Below, in pieces: positions 14,872-26,876 of a stretch of 64,000 nt of DNA. The notes under the pieces were generated by a model. It worked only from the letters and a program-made list of their open reading frames with translations, was not told where the DNA came from and searched no databases. Made by a program: the position numbers and the translations under genes. Location: contig NZ_AYMU01000001.1 in assembly GCF_000633395.1 (NCBI RefSeq), positions 372,001-436,000 on the forward strand, in the 5' to 3' direction. The DNA is from Pseudomonas sp. PH1b (lineage in GTDB: Bacteria; Pseudomonadota; Gammaproteobacteria; Pseudomonadales; Pseudomonadaceae). Each line of letters starts with the position of its first letter. Within the stretch, counting starts at the first letter, position 1.

Positions 14872-17280
14872 TTGAAGAAATCCACCGCAGCACCTAAACC
14901 TGTTGTTCCGCTCTGGCGTCAACAATTGCACTACCGACTCAAGGAAGGTGCGTTGATTGCCATTGGAGCCCTGTGCCTGTTTCTGATGATGGCACTTCTG
15001 ACCTACGGGAAAGATGATCCGGGCTGGAGTCATAACAGCAAGATTGAAGACGTGCAGAACTTCGGCGGTCCCGCCGGTTCCTACAGCGCCGATATCCTGT
15101 TTATGGTGTTGGGTTACTTCGCCTATATCTTCCCGTTGCTGCTGGCGATCAAGACCTACCAGATCTTCCGTCAGCGCCATGAGCCCTGGCAGTGGAGCGG
15201 CTGGCTGTTTTCCTGGCGGCTGATCGGCCTGGTGTTCCTGGTGCTGTCCGGTGCTGCGCTGGCCCATATCCATTTCCATGCCGCCACCGGGCTGCCGGCG
15301 GGTGCTGGCGGTGCCCTCGGCGAAAGCCTGGGCGACCTGGCCAAGAATGCCTTGAACGTGCAGGGCAGCACCCTGATGTTCATTGCCCTGTTCCTGTTCG
15401 GCCTGACGGTGTTCACCGACCTGTCCTGGTTCAAGGTGATGGACATCACCGGCAAGATCACCCTCGACCTGTTCGAACTGTTCCAGGGCGCCGCCAATCG
15501 CTGGTGGGACGCTCGCGTGGAGCGCAAGCAACTGGTGGCGCAACTGCGTGAAGTGGATGCCCGGGTCGATGAGGTGGTGACCCCCAACGTCGCCGACAAG
15601 CGTGAGCAGGCCAAGGTCAAGGAACGCCTCATCGAGCGCGAACAGGCCCTGAGCAAGCACATGTCGGAGCGCGAGAAGCAGGTGCCGCCGGTGATCACCC
15701 CGATCGCCACCAAGGCGCCGGAGCCGAGCAAGCGCGTGCAGAAAGAGAAGCAGGTGCCGTTGTTCATCGACAGCGCCGTGGAAGGCACCTTGCCGCCGAT
15801 CTCGATCCTCGACCCGGCAGAAAAGAAGCAGCTCAACTATTCCCCCGAATCCCTGGCGGCCGTCGGCCACTTGCTGGAGATCAAGCTCAAGGAGTTCGGT
15901 GTCGAGGTTTCGGTGGACTCCATCCACCCGGGCCCGGTGATTACCCGCTACGAGATCCAGCCGGCGGCCGGGGTCAAGGTCAGCCGTATCGCCAACCTGG
16001 CCAAGGACCTGGCCCGCTCCCTGGCCGTGACCAGCGTGCGGGTCGTGGAAGTGATTCCCGGCAAGACCACCGTGGGCATCGAGATTCCCAACGAAGACCG
16101 GCAGATCGTGCGCTTCTCCGAGGTTCTCTCGACCCCGGAATACGACAACTTCAAGTCCCCGGTGACCTTGGCCCTGGGCCATGACATCGGTGGCCGGCCG
16201 GTCATCACCGACCTGGCGAAGATGCCGCACCTGCTGGTGGCCGGTACCACCGGTTCCGGTAAGTCGGTGGGGGTCAACGCCATGATCCTGTCGATCCTGT
16301 TCAAGTCCGGCCCGGAAGACGCCAAGCTGATCATGATCGACCCGAAGATGCTCGAACTGTCGATCTACGAAGGCATTCCACACCTGCTGTGCCCGGTCGT
16401 GACCGACATGAAGGACGCAGCCAACGCCCTGCGCTGGAGCGTGGCGGAGATGGAGCGGCGCTACAAACTGATGGCCAAGATGGGCGTGCGCAACCTTTCG
16501 GGTTTCAACGCCAAGGTCAAGGAAGCCATCGACGCCGGCACGCCGCTGACCGACCCGCTGTACAACCGCGAGAGCATTCATGACGAAGCGCCGCTGCTGA
16601 GCAAGCTGCCGACCATCGTGGTGGTGGTGGATGAATTCGCCGACATGATGATGATCGTCGGCAAGAAAGTCGAAGAGCTGATCGCCCGTATCGCACAGAA
16701 GGCCCGGGCCGCCGGTATCCACCTGATCCTCGCGACCCAGCGGCCGTCGGTGGACGTGATCACCGGCCTGATCAAGGCCAACATCCCGACCCGCATGGCG
16801 TTCCAGGTGTCGAGCAAGATCGACTCGCGGACCATCATCGACCAGGGGGGCGCCGAGCAGCTGCTGGGCCACGGTGACATGCTCTACATGCCGCCGGGCA
16901 CCAGCCTGCCGATCCGTGTCCACGGCGCCTTTGTCTCCGACGATGAAGTGCACCGGGTGGTGGAAGCCTGGAAGCTGCGCGGCGCGCCGGAATACAACGA
17001 CGACATCCTCAACGGCGTCGAAGAGGCCGGCAGCGGCTTCGAAGGCAGCAGCGGCGGTGGCGACGGCGATGATCCGGAAGCCGACGCGCTCTACGATGAA
17101 GCCGTGCAGTTCGTCCTGGAAAGCCGCCGGGCTTCGATTTCGGCGGTGCAGCGCAAGCTAAAGATCGGCTACAACCGCGCCGCGCGGATGATCGAGGCCA
17201 TGGAAATGGCCGGTGTGGTCACCGCGATGAACACCAACGGCTCACGCGAAGTGCTGGCGCCGGGTCCGATGCGCGACTGA
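14872..17280 (+). CDS. ftsK: DNA translocase FtsK
   Basis: An 802-residue septal DNA pump that coordinates chromosome dimer resolution with cell division. The N-terminus carries about four membrane segments between residues 20 and 190. A charged linker (about 200-300) precedes the RecA-like motor, with Walker A GTTGSGKS at about 458-465 and Walker B region [13 protein letters not shown]. The C-terminal winged-helix gamma domain (about 735-790) recognises KOPS sites. The start is a TTG at 14872 with AGGA 11 bases upstream. The nearby ATG at 14850 is out of frame. Confidence 0.96.
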   Translation: MKKSTAAPKPVVPLWRQQLHYRLKEGALIAIGALCLFLMMALLTYGKDDPGWSHNSKIEDVQNFGGPAGSYSADILFMVLGYFAYIFPLLLAIKTYQIFRQRHEPWQWSGWLFSWRLIGLVFLVLSGAALAHIHFHAATGLPAGAGGALGESLGDLAKNALNVQGSTLMFIALFLFGLTVFTDLSWFKVMDITGKITLDLFELFQGAANRWWDARVERKQLVAQLREVDARVDEVVTPNVADKREQAKVKERLIEREQALSKHMSEREKQVPPVITPIATKAPEPSKRVQKEKQVPLFIDSAVEGTLPPISILDPAEKKQLNYSPESLAAVGHLLEIKLKEFGVEVSVDSIHPGPVITRYEIQPAAGVKVSRIANLAKDLARSLAVTSVRVVEVIPGKTTVGIEIPNEDRQIVRFSEVLSTPEYDNFKSPVTLALGHDIGGRPVITDLAKMPHLLVAGTTGSGKSVGVNAMILSILFKSGPEDAKLIMIDPKMLELSIYEGIPHLLCPVVTDMKDAANALRWSVAEMERRYKLMAKMGVRNLSGFNAKVKEAIDAGTPLTDPLYNRESIHDEAPLLSKLPTIVVVVDEFADMMMIVGKKVEELIARIAQKARAAGIHLILATQRPSVDVITGLIKANIPTRMAFQVSSKIDSRTIIDQGGAEQLLGHGDMLYMPPGTSLPIRVHGAFVSDDEVHRVVEAWKLRGAPEYNDDILNGVEEAGSGFEGSSGGGDGDDPEADALYDEAVQFVLESRRASISAVQRKLKIGYNRAARMIEAMEMAGVVTAMNTNGSREVLAPGPMRD

Positions 17281-17347
17281 TCCCTGTTTTGACACCCGCG
17301 GCGTGACCTCACGCCGCTCGCCTACCCATCCATTTATGAGGAATTCC

Positions 17348-17971
17348 ATGCGCCTGATTCGCATGTTGCTGCTGCCGGTATTGGCCGTGACCACGTTGTC
17401 GGCCCACGCCGATCCGAAAGACGTGGCGCGCCTGACCCAGTTGCTGGAAAAGTCCCAGACCCTGACCGCGCGCTTTTCCCAGCTGACCCTGGATGGCAGC
17501 GGCACCCAGTTGCAGGAAACCGCCGGTGAGATGTCCCTGCAGCGTCCGGGCCTGTTCTACTGGCACACCGATGCACCGCAAGAACAACTGATGGTCTCCG
17601 ATGGCCAGAAAGTTTCCCTGTGGGACCCGGACCTGGAGCAGGTGACCATCAAGAAGCTCGACCAGCGCTTGACCCAGACTCCGGCGCTGCTGCTGTCCGG
17701 TGATGTGTCGAAGATCAGCGAAAGCTTCGACATCACCTCCAAGGAGGCCGGTGGCGTGATGGACTTCACCCTCAAGCCGAAAACCAAGGACACGCTGTTC
17801 GACAGCCTGCGCCTGTCGTTTCGCAACGGCATGATCAACGACATGCAACTGATTGACAGCGTTGGCCAGCGCACCAATATCCTGTTCACCGGGGTCAAGG
17901 CCAACGAATCGATCCCGGCGTCCAAGTTCAAGTTCGACATCCCCAAGGGTGCCGATGTGATCCAAGAGTAA
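17348..17971 (+). CDS. lolA: outer-membrane lipoprotein carrier protein LolA
   Basis: A 207-residue periplasmic chaperone that takes lipoproteins from LolCDE and delivers them to LolB. An N-terminal signal peptide ([21 protein letters not shown]) is followed by the mature start [14 protein letters not shown]. The start at 17348 was chosen because it gives a clean signal peptide and has GAGG upstream; the frame is open further upstream. It lies between ftsK and rarA as in E. coli. Confidence 0.96.
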   Translation: MRLIRMLLLPVLAVTTLSAHADPKDVARLTQLLEKSQTLTARFSQLTLDGSGTQLQETAGEMSLQRPGLFYWHTDAPQEQLMVSDGQKVSLWDPDLEQVTIKKLDQRLTQTPALLLSGDVSKISESFDITSKEAGGVMDFTLKPKTKDTLFDSLRLSFRNGMINDMQLIDSVGQRTNILFTGVKANESIPASKFKFDIPKGADVIQE

Positions 17972-18004
17972 GTAGCCGCAACCGCGAGGTTTCGAAGGTA
18001 GTCC

Positions 18005-19326
18005 ATGGACCTGTTTCGTAGTGCCCCGATCGCCCAGCCCCTGGCTGCACGCTTGCGTGCCACCAACCTGGACGAGTACGTCGGCCAGCAGCACCTGCTG
18101 GCCCGGGGCAAGCCGCTGCGCGAGGCCCTGGAACAGGGCGCCCTGCATTCGATGATCTTCTGGGGCCCGCCGGGGGTCGGCAAGACCACCCTGGCGCGGC
18201 TGCTGGCGGAAGTCTCGGACGCCCACTTCGAAACCGTCTCGGCGGTGCTGGCCGGGGTCAAGGAGATCCGCCAGGCGGTGGAGATCGCCAAGCAGCAGGC
18301 CGGGCAGTACGGTCGGCGGACCATTCTCTTCGTCGATGAAGTGCATCGCTTCAACAAGTCGCAGCAGGACGCCTTCCTGCCCTATGTGGAAGACGGCACG
18401 CTGATCTTCATCGGCGCCACCACGGAAAACCCCTCGTTCGAACTGAACAACGCCTTGCTCTCCCGCGCTCGGGTCTATGTGCTCAAGAGCCTGGATGAAG
18501 CGGCCCTGGGCAGCCTGGTGCAGCGCGCCCTGAGCGAAGAGCGGGGCCTGGGCAAGCGCCAGCTGAGCCTCAGCGATGAGGGGTTCCAGATGCTGCTGTC
18601 GGCGGCCGATGGCGATGGCCGGCGCATGCTCAACCTGCTGGAAAATGCCTCGGACCTGGCGGAAGACGGTGGCGAAATCAGCGTCGACCTGTTGCAGAGC
18701 CTGCTGGAGGATACCCGTCGGCGTTTCGACAAGGGCGGCGAGGCGTTCTACGACCAGATTTCCGCGTTGCACAAGTCCGTGCGCGGCTCCAACCCCGACG
18801 GCGCCCTGTACTGGTTTGCGCGCATGCTCGACGGCGGCTGCGACCCGCTGTACCTGGCCCGGCGCGTGGTGCGCATGGCCAGCGAGGACATCGGCAACGC
18901 CGACCCCCGCGCCTTGAGCTTGTGCCTGGCGGCCTGGGATGTGCAGGAGCGCCTGGGCAGCCCCGAAGGCGAGCTGGCAGTGGCCCAGGCCATCACCTAC
19001 CTGGCCTGCGCGCCGAAAAGCAACGCCGTGTACATGGGTTTCAAGGCCGCCATGCGCGCCGCCGCCGAGCACGGTTCCCTGGAAGTGCCGATCCACCTGC
19101 GCAATGCCCCGACCAAGCTGATGAAGCAATTGGGTTATGGCGATGAATACCGCTACGCCCACGACGAGCCGGATGCCTACGCCGCCGGTGAAGACTATTT
19201 CCCCGAAGAACTCGAACCCTTGCCGCTCTACCAGCCGGTGCCTCGTGGCCTGGAACTGAAGATCGGCGAGAAGCTCAAGCACCTGGCGGCCCTAGACCGA
19301 GCCAGCCCCCTGCAGCGGAGAAAACC

Positions 19327-19330
<4 letters not shown>
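18005..19330 (+). CDS. rarA: replication-associated recombination protein A (RarA/MgsA)
   Basis: A 441-residue clamp-loader-like AAA+ ATPase that acts at stalled replication forks. Walker A GPPGVGKT is at residues 54-61, Walker B is FVDEVHRF, and sensor 1 is GATTENPSF. The C-terminal tetramerisation domain contains the typical [19 protein letters not shown]. It overlaps crcB by 4 bp (GTGA). Confidence 0.96.
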
Positions 19331-20998
<1,668 letters not shown>

Positions 20999-22393
20999 AT
21001 GGAATATCTGCCGCTGTTTCACACGCTTCGCGGCAGTCGTGTGTTGGTGGTCGGCGGCGGGGAGATTGCTTTGCGCAAGTCCCGCCTGCTGGCCGATGCC
21101 GGTGCGCAGCTGCGGGTGGTTGCACCTGAAATAGAAGCGCAATTGCAGCAACTGATCGTCGCCAGTGGCGGTGAGTCGCTGCTGCGCGGCTATGTCGAGG
21201 CGGATCTGGACGGTTGCACCCTGATCATTGCAGCGACTGACGACCAGGCCCTCAATGCTCAGGTCTCGGCCGATGCCCATCGGCGTTGCGTGCCGGTCAA
21301 TGTGGTGGATGCCCCGGCCCTGTGCAGCGTGATCTTCCCGGCTATCGTCGACCGTTCACCTTTGGTGATCGCGGTCTCCAGTGGCGGCGATGCGCCGGTG
21401 CTGGCGCGCTTGATCCGGGCCAAGCTGGAAACCTGGATTCCCGCCACCTACGGCCAACTGGCCGGCCTGGCCGCGCGTTTCCGTACTCAGGTGAAGCAAC
21501 TGTTGCCCAACGTGCAGCAGCGTCGGGCCTTCTGGGAAGATGTGTTCCAGGGGCCGATCGCCGATCGTCAACTGGCCGGGCAGGGCGCCGAAGCCGAGCG
21601 TCTGCTGCAGGCCAAGGTCGACGGGCAGGCGGCCGAGGCAACGGGCGAGGTGTATCTGGTGGGGGCAGGCCCGGGCGATCCGGACCTGTTGACCTTCCGT
21701 GCCCTGCGCCTGATGCAGCAAGCGGATGTGGTGCTCTACGACCGTCTGGTGGCGCCGGCGATTCTCGAACTGTGCCGGCGTGATGCCGAACGCATCTATG
21801 TCGGCAAGCGTCGCGCCGATCACGCAGTGCCTCAGGACCAGATCAACCAGCAATTGGTGGACCTGGCCCGGCAAGGCAAGCGGGTGGTACGGCTCAAGGG
21901 CGGCGACCCGTTCATCTTCGGTCGTGGTGGTGAAGAGATCGAGGAACTGGCGGCCCATGGCATTCCCTTCCAGGTGGTGCCGGGAATTACCGCGGCCAGC
22001 GGCTGCTCGGCCTATGCCGGCATTCCCTTGACCCACCGCGACTACGCGCAATCCGTGCGTTTTGTCACCGGTCACCTCAAGGACGGCAGCACCAACCTGC
22101 CTTGGCACGATCTGGTGGGCCCGGCCCAGACCCTGGTGTTCTACATGGGCCTGGTGGGGCTGCCGGTGATCTGCGAGCAGTTGATCAAGCACGGTCGCGG
22201 CGCGGATACCCCGGCGGCGCTGATCCAGCAGGGCACCACGGTCAACCAGCGGGTGTTCACCGGCACCCTGGCCAACCTGCCGCAACTGGTGGCGGAGCAT
22301 GAAGTGCATGCGCCGACCCTGGTGATAGTGGGTGAAGTGGTGCAACTGCGGGACAAGCTGGCCTGGTTCGAAGGCGCCCAGTCCGAGGTCTGA
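20999..22393 (+). CDS. cysG: siroheme synthase CysG (multifunctional)
   Basis: A 464-residue fusion enzyme making siroheme for sulfite and nitrite reductases. The N-terminal part (about 1-210) is the NAD-dependent precorrin-2 dehydrogenase/ferrochelatase with the nucleotide motif [11 protein letters not shown]. The C-terminal part (about 215-464) is the SAM-dependent uroporphyrinogen-III methyltransferase with [15 protein letters not shown] and [16 protein letters not shown]. The ATG follows the serS stop without a gap. Confidence 0.97.
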   Translation: MEYLPLFHTLRGSRVLVVGGGEIALRKSRLLADAGAQLRVVAPEIEAQLQQLIVASGGESLLRGYVEADLDGCTLIIAATDDQALNAQVSADAHRRCVPVNVVDAPALCSVIFPAIVDRSPLVIAVSSGGDAPVLARLIRAKLETWIPATYGQLAGLAARFRTQVKQLLPNVQQRRAFWEDVFQGPIADRQLAGQGAEAERLLQAKVDGQAAEATGEVYLVGAGPGDPDLLTFRALRLMQQADVVLYDRLVAPAILELCRRDAERIYVGKRRADHAVPQDQINQQLVDLARQGKRVVRLKGGDPFIFGRGGEEIEELAAHGIPFQVVPGITAASGCSAYAGIPLTHRDYAQSVRFVTGHLKDGSTNLPWHDLVGPAQTLVFYMGLVGLPVICEQLIKHGRGADTPAALIQQGTTVNQRVFTGTLANLPQLVAEHEVHAPTLVIVGEVVQLRDKLAWFEGAQSEV

Positions 22394-22397
22394 AAAG

Positions 22398-22453
22398 CTT
22401 CGCCGGCAAGCCGGCTCCTACAGGCACGATGTAGGAGCTGGCTTGCCAGCGAG
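22398..22453. repeat. REP pair between cysG and yqjG
   Basis: A C/G-stem REP copy (minus orientation, 22398-22421) and a T/A-stem copy (plus orientation, 22431-22453) stand back to back with a 9-bp gap. The order is the reverse of that in the two large arrays. Confidence 0.9.
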
Positions 22454-22460
22454 AGCGTCC

Positions 22461-23462
22461 TCAATCCCTGCACCAAACCCCTAGTCCACTCAACCGTTGC
22501 CGATCATGGCCGCGGCTGAAATCCTGCTGCGGCCCCTTGGGCACAATCCTCGTCGGATTGATGGTGGTGTGGCTGGCGTAGTAGTGCCCCTTGATGTGGG
22601 TAAAGTCCACGGTCTCGGCAATCCCCGGCCACTGGTACAGTTCCCGCAGCCAGTTCGCCAGGTTGGGGTAGTCGGCAATCCGCCGCAGGTTGCACTTGAA
22701 GTGGCTGTAGTACACCGCATCGAAGCGAATCAGCGTGGTGAACAGCCGCACATCGGCCTCGGTCAAGTACTCGCCTGCCAGGTAGCGATGGGTACCCAGG
22801 TGCTGCTCCAGGCGGTCCAGTTCGGCGAAGACATCATCGAAAGCCGACTCGTAGGCCTGTTGTGACGTGGCAAACCCGGCGCGGTACACGCCATTGTTCA
22901 CTGCCGGATAGATGCGCTCGTTGAGGGCATCGATCTCGCTGCGCAGGGGCTGCGGATAAAAATCCAGGGTGTTGCCGGTGAGGCCGTCGAAGGCACTGTT
23001 GAACATGCGGATGATTTCCGCCGACTCATTGCTGACGATGCGTTTCTGCTGTTTGTCCCAGAGCACCGGCACCGTGACGCGGCCGGTGTAGTCGGCGGTA
23101 TCGGCGGTGTAGCGCTGGTGCATGAAGTCCAACTGATCGAGGGCATCGCCGCTGGAGCCGTGACTCTTGTCGAAGGTCCAGCCATTCTCGCCCATCAGCC
23201 AGCTGACCACCGACACCTCGATCAGGCTTTCCAGGCCCTTGAGCTTGCGCATGATCAGGGTGCGGTGGGCCCAGGGGCAGGCCAGGGACACGTACAGATG
23301 GTAGCGCCCGGCCTCGGCGGCAAAACCGCCTTCGCCACTGGGCCCGGGCCGGCCATCGGCGGTGACCCAGTTGCGCCGCTGCGCCTGTTCGCGCTGGAAG
23401 GCACCGTCTTTGCTGCTTTCATACCACTGGTCATGCCAGCGTCCTTCGATCAGCAGTCCCAT
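22461..23462 (-). CDS. yqjG: glutathionyl-hydroquinone reductase (YqjG/ECM4 family)
   Basis: A 333-residue Xi-class glutathione transferase. The catalytic cysteine lies in SLACPWAHRTLIMRK, and the downstream NESAEIIRMFN binds glutathione. These enzymes reduce glutathionyl-hydroquinones and other glutathione adducts in the cytoplasm. The start at 23462 (MGLLIEGRWHDQWYES) matches the family; an in-frame extension upstream lacks support. The last dozen residues (RLSGLGVWCRD) look like a variable tail. Confidence 0.92.
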   Translation of the reverse strand: MGLLIEGRWHDQWYESSKDGAFQREQAQRRNWVTADGRPGPSGEGGFAAEAGRYHLYVSLACPWAHRTLIMRKLKGLESLIEVSVVSWLMGENGWTFDKSHGSSGDALDQLDFMHQRYTADTADYTGRVTVPVLWDKQQKRIVSNESAEIIRMFNSAFDGLTGNTLDFYPQPLRSEIDALNERIYPAVNNGVYRAGFATSQQAYESAFDDVFAELDRLEQHLGTHRYLAGEYLTEADVRLFTTLIRFDAVYYSHFKCNLRRIADYPNLANWLRELYQWPGIAETVDFTHIKGHYYASHTTINPTRIVPKGPQQDFSRGHDRQRLSGLGVWCRD

Positions 23463-23550
23463 GGAATGCTCCTCGGCCAATATGGGTTGGAGTGCAGTCT
23501 ATTCCTGTGGGTTCGAACAAAAAGCGCAAAAACTGGGCAGTCAGGATCGA

Positions 23551-24552
23551 TTAAATCGATCGGTCCCGGGCATCCCAATACTGCTGCGCCAACTCGAAGG
23601 CCTGCTCCCGGGGCGTGCCCAGGCCGCGCAAGGCCAGGGCCATGGTCGCCAACAGGGCAAGCTGCGGGTAGCTGTCTTCGGCTTCGCCGCGCCACAGCGC
23701 CTTGAGGTGTTCGGGGTCAAGGCTGGCCGGCTTGACGTGCCGCTGGGCCGACAGCATCGGCCACTCTTCGTCCCAACTGATGCCGCCGGTGCTGCCATAC
23801 AGGTGGCTGTCGGCGTCCGGGTTGATCTCGATCTCGCCGCCGTCGCCCTTGATCACAATCACGTTGTCCCCCAGCAGGCCGCTGGCGTCGCGGTGCACGG
23901 CCTGGTAACCGGGGTGGAAGATGCTCTGCAGGCCGCAGCGGGCACCCAGGGGGTTGAGCAGCCGCGCCAGGGAGTGGATCGGCGAGCGCAGGCCCAGGGT
24001 GTTGCGCAGGTCGATCATCCGTTGCAACTGCGGTGCCCAGTCCCCCAGGGGCATGAAGGCCAGGTTGCCCTGGTCCAGGGCGCTGCCGACCGCTTGCCAG
24101 GTACGGCACAGGGGAATCCCCAGGGGCTCCAGCAGCTGTTCGGTGTACAGGCGCCCGGCGGTGTGAGCGCCGCCGCCATGCAGCAGGATGCGCACGCCGT
24201 TCTGCGCCAGGCACTTGGCCGCCAGCAGGTACCAGGGCAGGTGGCGCTTCTTGCCGGCATAGGTCGGCCAGTCCAGGTCCAGGGCGATTGGCGGGGCGTT
24301 CAGGCGCTGGCGCAGGGCCTCGGTGAAGCCTGCCAGTTCCTCCGGGCTCTCTTCCTTGTGCCGCAGGAGCATGAGGAAGGCCCCCAGCTGGGTGTCCTCG
24401 ACCTGCTCGTCCAGCAGCATGCCCATGGCTTCCCGGGCTTCTTCCCGGGTCAGGTTGCGCGCCCCGCGCTTGCCTTTGCCCAGGATCCGCACGAACTGGG
24501 CGAAGGGATGCTCGGCAGGGGTTTGGGTGAGCAGGGGAGTGAATTCGGTCAT
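23551..24552 (-). CDS. ybiB: glycosyltransferase-fold protein, TrpD2/YbiB family
   Basis: A 333-residue protein of the anthranilate phosphoribosyltransferase fold (TrpD2 group, E. coli YbiB). It is the last gene of the tus operon, overlapping tusE by 4 bp, rather than part of a trp operon. TrpD2 proteins are reported to bind nucleic acid rather than anthranilate, so a tryptophan-synthesis role is unlikely. Family marks are ILGKGKRGARNLTREEA near the N-terminus and HGGGAHTAGRLYTEQLLEPLG split over the middle. The start MTEFTPLLTQTP at 24552 is fixed by the overlap. Confidence 0.88.
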   Translation of the reverse strand: MTEFTPLLTQTPAEHPFAQFVRILGKGKRGARNLTREEAREAMGMLLDEQVEDTQLGAFLMLLRHKEESPEELAGFTEALRQRLNAPPIALDLDWPTYAGKKRHLPWYLLAAKCLAQNGVRILLHGGGAHTAGRLYTEQLLEPLGIPLCRTWQAVGSALDQGNLAFMPLGDWAPQLQRMIDLRNTLGLRSPIHSLARLLNPLGARCGLQSIFHPGYQAVHRDASGLLGDNVIVIKGDGGEIEINPDADSHLYGSTGGISWDEEWPMLSAQRHVKPASLDPEHLKALWRGEAEDSYPQLALLATMALALRGLGTPREQAFELAQQYWDARDRSI

Positions 24553-24884
24553 AGACAATTGGTCGGCCTCGGCAGGCCCGCCAGCTTGGCGGCAAGTTTG
24601 GCGGGGGTGCCCTTGAACAGGCGATTCAGGTGCAGGCTGTTGCCCTTGTCCGGGCCCAGCTTGAGGGCGCAGTACTTGATCAACGGGCGGGTGGCCGGAG
24701 ACAGCTGGAACTCCTGGTAGAAGCCCCGCAGCAGGTCGAGGACTTCCCAGTGTTCGGCGCTGAGCTCCAGTGCTTCCGCCGTGGCCAGGGCCTCGGCCAC
24801 CTCGGCGGACCAGTCCTCCAGGTTGACCAGGTAGCCGTCCTTGTCCAGTTCGATGGCCCGGGGGCCGACAGTCAAGGTGCTCAT
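24549..24884 (-). CDS. tusE: sulfur relay protein TusE (DsrC family)
   Basis: A 111-residue DsrC/TusE protein. The C-terminus RPTNCL carries the penultimate cysteine (Cys110) that accepts a persulfide from TusBCD and passes it to MnmA. The rest of the fold (DKDGYLVNLEDW, LIKYCALKLG) is typical. It overlaps tusB by 4 bp and ybiB by 4 bp, so the whole set is translationally coupled. Confidence 0.96.
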   Translation of the reverse strand: MSTLTVGPRAIELDKDGYLVNLEDWSAEVAEALATAEALELSAEHWEVLDLLRGFYQEFQLSPATRPLIKYCALKLGPDKGNSLHLNRLFKGTPAKLAAKLAGLPRPTNCL

Positions 24885-25177
24885 AGCCAGGTATTGACCT
24901 TGTCATGCTGGATCGACAGCTCGACAAAACCCGGATAGTCCACGGCCCTGGCCCAGTCCGGCAATGCCAGGCCGCGGGCCTGGAGGTCTTCGTCAAGGAC
25001 GTAGAGGTTCAGGCCACGGCGGGCGCTCAACTCGTTGCAGGCGGCGGTGCCGGGCTGCAGGGCGTAGGCCGCATCGCCGCATAGCAGCAACGCATCGGCG
25101 GTGCCCAATAGGCGCAGGCAACTGTCCAGGCGCGTATCGGTGAAGGGGGAGTGGGACAACACATGCAAGGTCGACAT
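24881..25177 (-). CDS. tusB: sulfur relay protein TusB
   Basis: A 98-residue DsrH/TusB protein, the smallest partner of the TusBCD hexamer. The start MSTLHVLSHSPF and the segment ALLLCGDAAYAL match the family, while the C-terminal W of VNTWL is also typical. Its start codon shares one base with the tusC stop. Confidence 0.92.
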   Translation of the reverse strand: MSTLHVLSHSPFTDTRLDSCLRLLGTADALLLCGDAAYALQPGTAACNELSARRGLNLYVLDEDLQARGLALPDWARAVDYPGFVELSIQHDKVNTWL

Positions 25178-25539
25178 CAGAGGGTGATCACCTGGTCATA
25201 ACGGTCAATGATCCCGGCCAGTTGCGGGGCACTCAACAGCTCTACCTCATCGAAGTTCAGGGCGGCCGGGTCGAGGCCGCGCTGGGCCAGGCTCACCTGG
25301 CAGGCAAACAGCTCGTCCACGCCGAACAGCGACAGCGCCTGGAGGTTGGCCCCCAGGTCCTTGAGCTGCAGGGCTGCGGGTTGCTGCCCGGGGGCCAACT
25401 GCAGCACGCCGTCATCGAGAAACAGCACGCCGATGGGCAGGTCGAAGGCGCCGCCGGCGAGCACGATGTCCAGTGCTTCCCGGGCGCCGGGGCCGGACCA
25501 GGGAGCCTGGCGGCTGATCAACAACAGAGACTTGGCCAT
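25177..25539 (-). CDS. tusC: sulfur relay protein TusC
   Basis: A 120-residue DsrF/TusC protein (start MAKSLLLISRQAPW). The start at 25539 is supported by a strong GGAGG ribosome binding site; the frame extends five codons upstream. It begins 1 bp from the end of tusD and ends sharing a base with the tusB start. Confidence 0.93.
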   Translation of the reverse strand: MAKSLLLISRQAPWSGPGAREALDIVLAGGAFDLPIGVLFLDDGVLQLAPGQQPAALQLKDLGANLQALSLFGVDELFACQVSLAQRGLDPAALNFDEVELLSAPQLAGIIDRYDQVITL

Positions 25540-25540
25540 T

Positions 25541-25933
25541 TCACGCCCCTCCAAAGCAGATCAGGCGGTCGGCGGCCTGCACCCCGTCGTGCAACTGGCC
25601 GAGCCCGGACAGCTCCCAGGGCGCCTCGACATTCACCGCTCCGCGCTGGTAGCGCTTGGCTTCATCGGCGTTCAACACCCCGCGGCGCAAGGCCGCGGCG
25701 ATGCACACCACGCCGTCCAATTGGTGCTGGCTGACGAATTCGCGCCACTGGCGGGGCAGGTCCTGCTCGTCCTGGGGCGTGACGATGCTGTTCGAGGCGT
25801 TGTGCACGCCGTCCTGGTAGAAAAACAGCCGGACAATCTCATGCCCGCCCGCCAGCGCCGCCTGGGCGAACAGCAGGGCGCGGCGCGAGGAGGGCGCATG
25901 GGCGGCGGAGAACAGGGCAATGGCGAACTTCAT
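25541..25933 (-). CDS. tusD: sulfurtransferase TusD
   Basis: A 130-residue DsrE/TusD protein and the first gene of the tusDCBE-ybiB operon. Cys77 (GVVCIAAALRRG) corresponds to the sulfur-accepting cysteine of E. coli TusD (Cys78). TusD receives persulfide, in E. coli from IscS through TusA, and passes it to TusE. The start at 25933 is fixed by MKFAIALFSAAHAPSS, the family N-terminus. Confidence 0.95.
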   Translation of the reverse strand: MKFAIALFSAAHAPSSRRALLFAQAALAGGHEIVRLFFYQDGVHNASNSIVTPQDEQDLPRQWREFVSQHQLDGVVCIAAALRRGVLNADEAKRYQRGAVNVEAPWELSGLGQLHDGVQAADRLICFGGA

Positions 25934-26115
25934 GACGGACTCTTCGGGCAAACCTGGGCGCCATGATAAAGCTTTAGCGTCGCCGCGGCTAAACCCCTTT
26001 GCGTACAGGCTGTTGCCGGGCTGGCGGGACATATCGGGTAACGCTTGTCCGGCCCTTCGGCCGGTGCCCGGGGATAGACTCACGGCCTCAATCTATCTCG
26101 GACAAGGAGCAAGGG

Positions 26116-26865
26116 ATGTTGGACCTCAAATCAGCAGTTGTGGTGGTCACCGGTGCCGGTCGCGGCCTGGGGGCGGCCCTGGCCATCAGCCTGGCGGACC
26201 TGGGTTGCAAGCTGATCCTCTGTGGTCGCAATGGGGCGGCCCTGGCGGATGTCGCTGCGCAGATCCTCGAACGTACCGGCACCACGGCCGAACAGGTGGT
26301 GGTGGACCTGGCCAACATGGACAGCGTCAAGGCGGCCCTGGCCGAGATCCACGTGCGCCAGCCCCAGGTCGACATCCTGATCAACAACGGCGCCATGTGG
26401 CTGGAAGCCAGCGAGCAGCCCCACAGTGCGGGCGAGGTGCTGGGGGTGATCGATGCGGCGCTCAGCGGCACCTACCTGCTGACCCAGGGCCTGCTGCCGG
26501 TGCTCAAGGCATCGACGCGCCCGGACATCGTCACCATCGGCTCCATCAGCGGCTTGCCCAATGCACCGCTGCACAGCGTGTCACTGCCGTTCTACGCGGC
26601 CAAGCACGGGCAACTGGCCCTGGCCGACGGCCTGCGCCAGATGCTCAAGGGCACTCCGGTGCGTTCACTGTGCGTGCACCCGCCGTACCTGGAAGACATC
26701 TCGCCCCTGGATGAGCAATGGCAGCAGGTGCCCGAGCGCCAGAAGGGCCAGAAGGGCACCAACCGCGATGTGGTGGAGGCGGTGATCTTTGCCCTGACCC
26801 GGCCACGGCACATCAGCCTGTCGTCGATCGTCATCGACACCGATGACGGTGGCCTGTTCAGTTGA
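26116..26865 (+). CDS. short-chain dehydrogenase/reductase of unknown substrate
   Basis: A 249-residue classical SDR. The nucleotide motif is VTGAGRGLG (TGxxxGxG), followed by NNGAM and the catalytic YxxxK in FYAAKHGQLAL, with a serine in IGSISGLPNA. It is divergent from the tus operon. The start at 26116 follows AAGGAGCAAGGG. No neighbour points to a pathway, so the substrate is unknown. The downstream gene is convergent and only 11 bp away. Confidence 0.85.
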   Translation: MLDLKSAVVVVTGAGRGLGAALAISLADLGCKLILCGRNGAALADVAAQILERTGTTAEQVVVDLANMDSVKAALAEIHVRQPQVDILINNGAMWLEASEQPHSAGEVLGVIDAALSGTYLLTQGLLPVLKASTRPDIVTIGSISGLPNAPLHSVSLPFYAAKHGQLALADGLRQMLKGTPVRSLCVHPPYLEDISPLDEQWQQVPERQKGQKGTNRDVVEAVIFALTRPRHISLSSIVIDTDDGGLFS

Positions 26866-26876
26866 TGCCGAGCGCC

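Noticed and set aside
23551..24552. trpD, anthranilate phosphoribosyltransferase
   Set aside because: The fold is similar, but the gene is coupled to the tus operon and the sequence matches the YbiB/TrpD2 group.
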